9,076 nucleotides of DNA from Chloroflexota bacterium (GTDB lineage: Bacteria; Chloroflexota; Limnocylindria; QHBO01): the NCBI GenBank assembly GCA_013694795.1, contig JACDBS010000081.1:1-9076 (forward strand), in the 5' to 3' direction. Position 1 is the stretch's first letter. Every line of letters starts with the position of its first letter. Under the pieces are notes generated by a model. That model ran no database searches. It was not told the origin of the DNA and worked only from the letters and a program-made list of their open reading frames with translations. Position numbers and translations under genes: made by a program. Positions 6,680 through 9,076 of this stretch are shown in pieces.

Positions 6680-6870
6680 TCACGGCCGTCGACTCGAATG
6701 TATTGCTCGACCTGCTGACTGGGAGCCCGGACCACGGCCCGCGGTCGGCGGCTGCGTTGCGCCAGGCTGCCGCTTCCATTCAGCGCGAGACGTTCCTACG
6801 CCACGCAGCCTGGCGCCCTCGAGTGCCGATGTGCGGATCGAGCGCGATGAGGCCCTCGTTGCGGAGCTGA
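6676..6870 (+). pseudogene. Truncated VapC toxin remnant (PIN domain N-terminus only)
   Basis: Starting at the GTG overlapping the antitoxin stop, the frame reads MITAVDSNVLLDLLTGSPDH followed by GPRSAAALRQAAA, a typical VapC beginning with the first active-site aspartate at D6. PIN similarity stops near codon 34 (about position 6775). The remaining codons to the TGA at 6870 are out of character and are the complement of the 3' end of the fic gene. The second acidic residue (normally in a W/NAE-type motif) and the two later aspartates are all missing, so no active RNase can be made. I saw no remnant of the C-terminal half in the short gaps on the far side of fic, so the rest seems deleted or replaced, not merely split by an insertion. 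Confidence 0.75.
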
Positions 6871-7853
6871 CCGAGAACGAGACGAATCGTCTGGTCGCTC
6901 ACTCCCGGTAGAGCTCGCCGGATTTCGCGCATCCGAACCGTCTCAGCGGTGTGCTTCAGCACGTACTCACGAACGCGCGCCTGCTTCGACATACCGGAGA
7001 GGTTTCTTCGTGCCGAGATGCGGGCCTCGAAGTCGTCGTACGCCTCACCCAGGATGGCGACGAGGTAGGTGAGCCATGGCCAGATTTCGTGCTTTGCCTC
7101 GTGCCAGCCGGCTTGAGACTCGCGGAGCGCCGCGTAGTAGCCCCATTTCGTATCGAAGATCCGCTGCTCCACGCTGACGAACCGCATCACGCCGTAGCCG
7201 TGCTGGAGGAGGAGATGCGTCGTCAGCAGTCGGGCAAGTCTGCCGTTGCCGTCCTTCACCGGATGGATCGCGAGGAAGTCCAGGACGAACGCCCCGACCA
7301 GCACCACGGGATGAGCAATCTCATCGCGCATGGCCGTGTCATAGCGGTCGACCAGCTCGCGCAGCAGGTGCTCCGTTCGGTTAGGCGGTGGCGGCTCGAA
7401 CACGATCTCGAGGTGACCGCGCTCGTATGAGCCGATCTGGTTCGACTCGGTCTTGAGTTGGCCGCCAGGCTCATCGGTGTAACGAAAGAGCTGGCGGTGA
7501 AGATGCAGCATGTAGGGCAGCGAGATCGGCTCGAGCTTGTCCGCGTGCATGATCTCGTCGATCGCATCTCGGTAGCCCGCGAACTCTCGTTCATTTCGGT
7601 TCCGCAACCGGCGTTCCGTTCCGGGTGTTGCCAGGACCTCAGCACGGTCGGCAGCAACCGTTACGCCTTCGATCGCGTTCGAGGCGGTGATCGAGGCGAC
7701 ACGTGTCTCCTCGGCCAGGGTACGGAGGAGCTCGGGCAGCTGGTCCCGAAACATCTCTTCGCGTCCCCGTCCCACGTCAAGACGCGCGAGTCTGCCGCCG
7801 AGCCGCGCCGGCTGTCCGGCGAAGGTTCGCTCAGCATCCACAAAGCTCTGCAT
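6780..7853 (-). CDS. Fic domain protein with inhibitory motif and winged-helix tail
   Basis: A 357-residue protein read right to left. The Fic catalytic motif HPVKDGNGRLAR is at 197-208; H197 is the general base, and the acidic and Gly-Asn-Gly residues bind metal and the phosphates of ATP. The flap before it (RGHLEIVFEPPPP, 145-157) is also typical. S58-N-A-I-E62-G63 fits the (S/T)xxxE(G/N) inhibitory helix N-terminal to the domain, making this a class II, self-inhibited Fic protein that needs no separate antitoxin. Residues about 288-345 (SKQARVREYVLK, then TVRMREIRRALPGVSDQTIRLVLGQL) form a helix-turn-helix/winged-helix, so it may bind DNA, possibly its own promoter. Such enzymes usually transfer AMP to hydroxyl groups of proteins; the target is unknown. 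The 3' end overlaps the vapC2 remnant in antisense, and the last residues may derive from the junction. Confidence 0.9.
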   Translation of the reverse strand: MQSFVDAERTFAGQPARLGGRLARLDVGRGREEMFRDQLPELLRTLAEETRVASITASNAIEGVTVAADRAEVLATPGTERRLRNRNEREFAGYRDAIDEIMHADKLEPISLPYMLHLHRQLFRYTDEPGGQLKTESNQIGSYERGHLEIVFEPPPPNRTEHLLRELVDRYDTAMRDEIAHPVVLVGAFVLDFLAIHPVKDGNGRLARLLTTHLLLQHGYGVMRFVSVEQRIFDTKWGYYAALRESQAGWHEAKHEIWPWLTYLVAILGEAYDDFEARISARRNLSGMSKQARVREYVLKHTAETVRMREIRRALPGVSDQTIRLVLGQLRNEGLIALDPHIGTRGRQAAWRRNVSR

Positions 7854-7860
7854 CGAACAC

Positions 7861-7888
7861 AGAATACGCTAATACTGCCAATCGGCAA
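7861..7888 (-). promoter_or_regulatory. Promoter of the fic gene
   Basis: On the - strand, TTGCCG (7888-7883, four of six matches to TTGACA) is followed after 16 bp by TATTCT (7866-7861), and the ATG comes 7 nt later. This gives another leaderless-looking start. A TGCC-AATC-GGCA inverted repeat (7876-7887) overlaps the -35 and spacer. Confidence 0.55.
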
Positions 7889-7900
7889 GCTCGATTGTGT

Positions 7901-7916
7901 AGATTAGCGTTAATCT
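7901..7916. promoter_or_regulatory. Inverted repeat upstream of fic, operator candidate
   Basis: AGATTA-GCGT-TAATCT is a perfect inverted repeat with 6-bp arms. Part of it, ATTAGCGT (7903-7910), recurs in reverse complement as ACGCTAAT at 7866-7873, next to the -10 box, so the fic promoter carries related sites at both ends. The winged-helix tail of Fic is a possible binder. As an RNA hairpin it could alternatively act as a weak terminator for the gene upstream, but it lacks a GC-rich stem. Confidence 0.45.
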
Positions 7917-7952
7917 GAGCAATGCGGCCGATGTTGCGAGGTTCCGCACGAT

Positions 7953-8363
7953 TCAGTCAAAGAGCCGGCGCTCGTGACCTGCCGGACACCGGCCCCGCTT
8001 CTCATCGAAGAAGCCATCATCGAAGAGATCCCAGGTGACCCAGTGGCGGCCGCAGAAGGCGGCATCGCATGGGGGACACCAGAACGGGACGAATTCGAGG
8101 TCGAGCTTGTGGAGGGCGCGTGCGTCACCGACGCTCAGCGCGGAGAGGGTCGCGGCGACGTCGAATTCGAACATGGTGACATTTACCACGTCGGACTCGA
8201 CTTGGACGCGGGCGCGCTCAGCCCCGCTGTTGTCCATCGCGCTCATCACCGAGTCGATCTCGTGGCGCGTGCGTCCGGGAGTCACCTCGCCGCGCGCGTA
8301 GAGCGCCACCCGCCCTGCCTGGGCGCCGCATCGGTCGCATGTGAAGACTTGACTGATCGCCAT
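7953..8363 (-). CDS. Cys/His-rich putative zinc-binding protein, function unknown
   Basis: A 136-residue protein that I do not assign to a named family. Eight possible metal ligands are arranged in pairs: C9-x-x-C12 near the start, then C96-P-P-C99, C104-G-R-H107 and, after a conserved-looking WVTWDLFDDGFFDEKRGR stretch, C126-P-A-G-H130. This spacing could bind two zinc ions in a treble-clef or cross-brace manner. The middle (20-95) looks like a beta-rich domain. There is no signal peptide or membrane segment. Similar short proteins ending in CP-x-GH-ER-x-L occur in actinobacterial genomes as far as I recall, always as hypotheticals. It starts 68 nt from the divergently read mod gene and is followed by fic on the same strand after 99 nt, with fic having its own promoter. 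Membership of the defence cargo is by position only. Confidence 0.75.
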   Translation of the reverse strand: MAISQVFTCDRCGAQAGRVALYARGEVTPGRTRHEIDSVMSAMDNSGAERARVQVESDVVNVTMFEFDVAATLSALSVGDARALHKLDLEFVPFWCPPCDAAFCGRHWVTWDLFDDGFFDEKRGRCPAGHERRLFD

Positions 8364-8419
8364 CGGTCCTGATCATCGCGCGCCGCCGTGACAACTGCAT
8401 GTCGCGTCCGCTGCTCCGG

Positions 8420-8425
8420 TACGCT
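8420..8425 (+). promoter_or_regulatory. -10 box (TACGCT) of mod, deciding its start
   Basis: TACGCT preceded by GG stands exactly 6 nt before the GTG at 8432, the same box and spacing as in vapB2. It lies downstream of the alternative in-frame ATG at 8399, so a transcript starting here could only use GTG 8432. No good -35 is visible; a GTGACA at 8388-8393 is too far away. Confidence 0.5.
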
Positions 8426-8431
8426 AATGGC

Positions 8432-9076
8432 GTGACGAGCAAGGGGGCTCCAGCCCAAGCGGGTGGGCCGCCCACGAAGTCGGCCCAAGCCCCGGTGAAG
8501 GTCGCGGCTGCCAAGGGACGGCCGATGCTGTCGTGGGTCGGCAAGCGACCGTTGCGCGAGGTGCGCGCCTTTCCCGCCCAGCACGTCGAGCGTTTCGGCG
8601 CCGGAGATGGCGCGGCCACCAATCCCGACATCGATTGGTCCGATTGGCCGGAGCGATACGAGCGTGGCGGCCTGCTGTTCCACGGCGACAACAAGGAGGT
8701 CCTGGCGCATCTGCTCGCCGCCGGCTTCCGCGGCAAGGTGGACCTGGTCTACATCGATCCGCCGTTCGACTCGGGCGCCGACTACGTGCGGCGCGTGCAA
8801 CTGCGCGGCGCATCCGGCACCGCGCGGCTCGACGGCGAGACGTACACGCTGGGCGAGCAGATCCAGTACACCGACATCTGGGCCAACGACACTTACCTCC
8901 AGTTCATGTACGAGCGGCTCCTCCTCCTCAAGGAGCTGATGGCAATCACCGGCTCAATCTGGCTCCACTGCGACCCGAGACGTTCCGCAATTCTCCGGTC
9001 CCTGATGGACGAGGTGTTCGGTCCAGACAATTTCCTGAACGAAGTGATCTGGGAACGAACCAATGCTCATAACATG
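8432..9076 (+). CDS. Type III Mod-like site-specific DNA methyltransferase, 3' end outside window
   Basis: The first 215 codons of a DNA (probably adenine N6) methyltransferase. Residues 1-31 are a Lys/Ala/Pro-rich, probably disordered leader; GRPMLSWVGKRPL (29-41) begins the conserved part. HGDN (84-87) precedes the catalytic motif IV D109-P-P-F, followed by DSGADY. Further family marks are QIQYTDIWANDTYLQFMYER and, near 190-205, the GSIWLHCD and LMDEVFG segments. The early DPPF with the cofactor motif expected later is the order of beta-class enzymes such as type III Mod and many orphan methyltransferases. Target recognition and the SAM-binding FxGxG motif must lie beyond the window. With the Res-like gene upstream it would form a type III-like restriction system. 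Start GTG 8432 is chosen from the -10 box 6 nt before it; an ATG at 8399 is the alternative. Confidence 0.87.
   Translation, partial: MTSKGAPAQAGGPPTKSAQAPVKVAAAKGRPMLSWVGKRPLREVRAFPAQHVERFGAGDGAATNPDIDWSDWPERYERGGLLFHGDNKEVLAHLLAAGFRGKVDLVYIDPPFDSGADYVRRVQLRGASGTARLDGETYTLGEQIQYTDIWANDTYLQFMYERLLLLKELMAITGSIWLHCDPRRSAILRSLMDEVFGPDNFLNEVIWERTNAHNM

Noticed and set aside
6430..8398. Mobile element bounding the cargo between res and mod
   Set aside because: No transposase, integrase, terminal inverted repeats or convincing target duplications were seen; only weak promoter similarity exists at the two ends.
8399..8431. Longer mod start at ATG 8399
   Set aside because: The added 11 residues show no conserved character, and the candidate -10 box (8420-8425) would lie inside the coding region. 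Kept only as an alternative.
8533..9072. A 179-codon + strand frame over mod
   Set aside because: It is the shadow frame of mod, very rich in Arg and Ala; the mod frame carries DPPF and other conserved motifs.
1..9076. CRISPR array, tRNA or rRNA genes
   Set aside because: No regularly spaced repeats and no tRNA-like or rRNA-like segments were recognised by eye.

Overview
The window is gene-dense, high-GC bacterial chromosome. It contains two AbrB/VapB-type antitoxin genes, one complete and one broken VapC toxin gene, a Fic protein gene and both halves of what looks like a type III-like restriction-modification system. Organism: GC-rich codon use, several GTG starts, and -10-like boxes of the form TAnnnT lying 6-8 nt before start codons without a Shine-Dalgarno sequence (leaderless-looking starts) suggest an environmental Chloroflexota or Actinobacteria-like lineage. 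This is inference; no taxonomic marker gene is present.

Left part (1-3770), all on the + strand: the 3' part of a PhoX/DUF839-type phosphatase-like gene; a GC-rich hairpin (1261-1288) acting as a probable terminator; a DsbA/FrnE-like thioredoxin-fold protein with a CPWS active site; a complete vapB-vapC toxin-antitoxin pair with abutting genes; then a short ECF-type sigma factor translationally coupled (ATGA overlap) to an O6-alkylguanine-DNA methyltransferase that has a non-catalytic N-terminal extension.

Right part (3841-9076): a DEAD/DEAH helicase-nuclease resembling type III Res (862 aa, + strand) and, about 2 kb further on the same strand, the first 215 codons of a type III Mod-like DNA methyltransferase that runs off the window. 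Between them lies a cargo block: a second vapB antitoxin with a very clear promoter and a palindromic operator candidate, a vapC toxin gene cut off after about 34 codons of recognisable PIN domain, a class II Fic protein on the - strand whose 3' end meets the broken toxin gene, and a small Cys/His-rich putative zinc protein, also on the - strand and divergent from mod. Type III systems usually have mod directly upstream of res. Here the order is res then mod, split by toxin-like cargo. This is the most unusual feature of the window.

Expression: TAnnnT boxes sit 6-8 nt upstream of dsbA-like, res, vapB2, fic and mod. In vapB2 the box is matched by a perfect TTGACA at 17 bp. The window therefore appears to hold many short, separately driven leaderless units, while the inner genes of operons (vapC1, the methyltransferase, the vapC2 remnant) are coupled by overlap or abutment. 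No RNA genes, CRISPR arrays, insertion sequences or tRNA genes were found, and no stretch over 300 bases lacks a gene.
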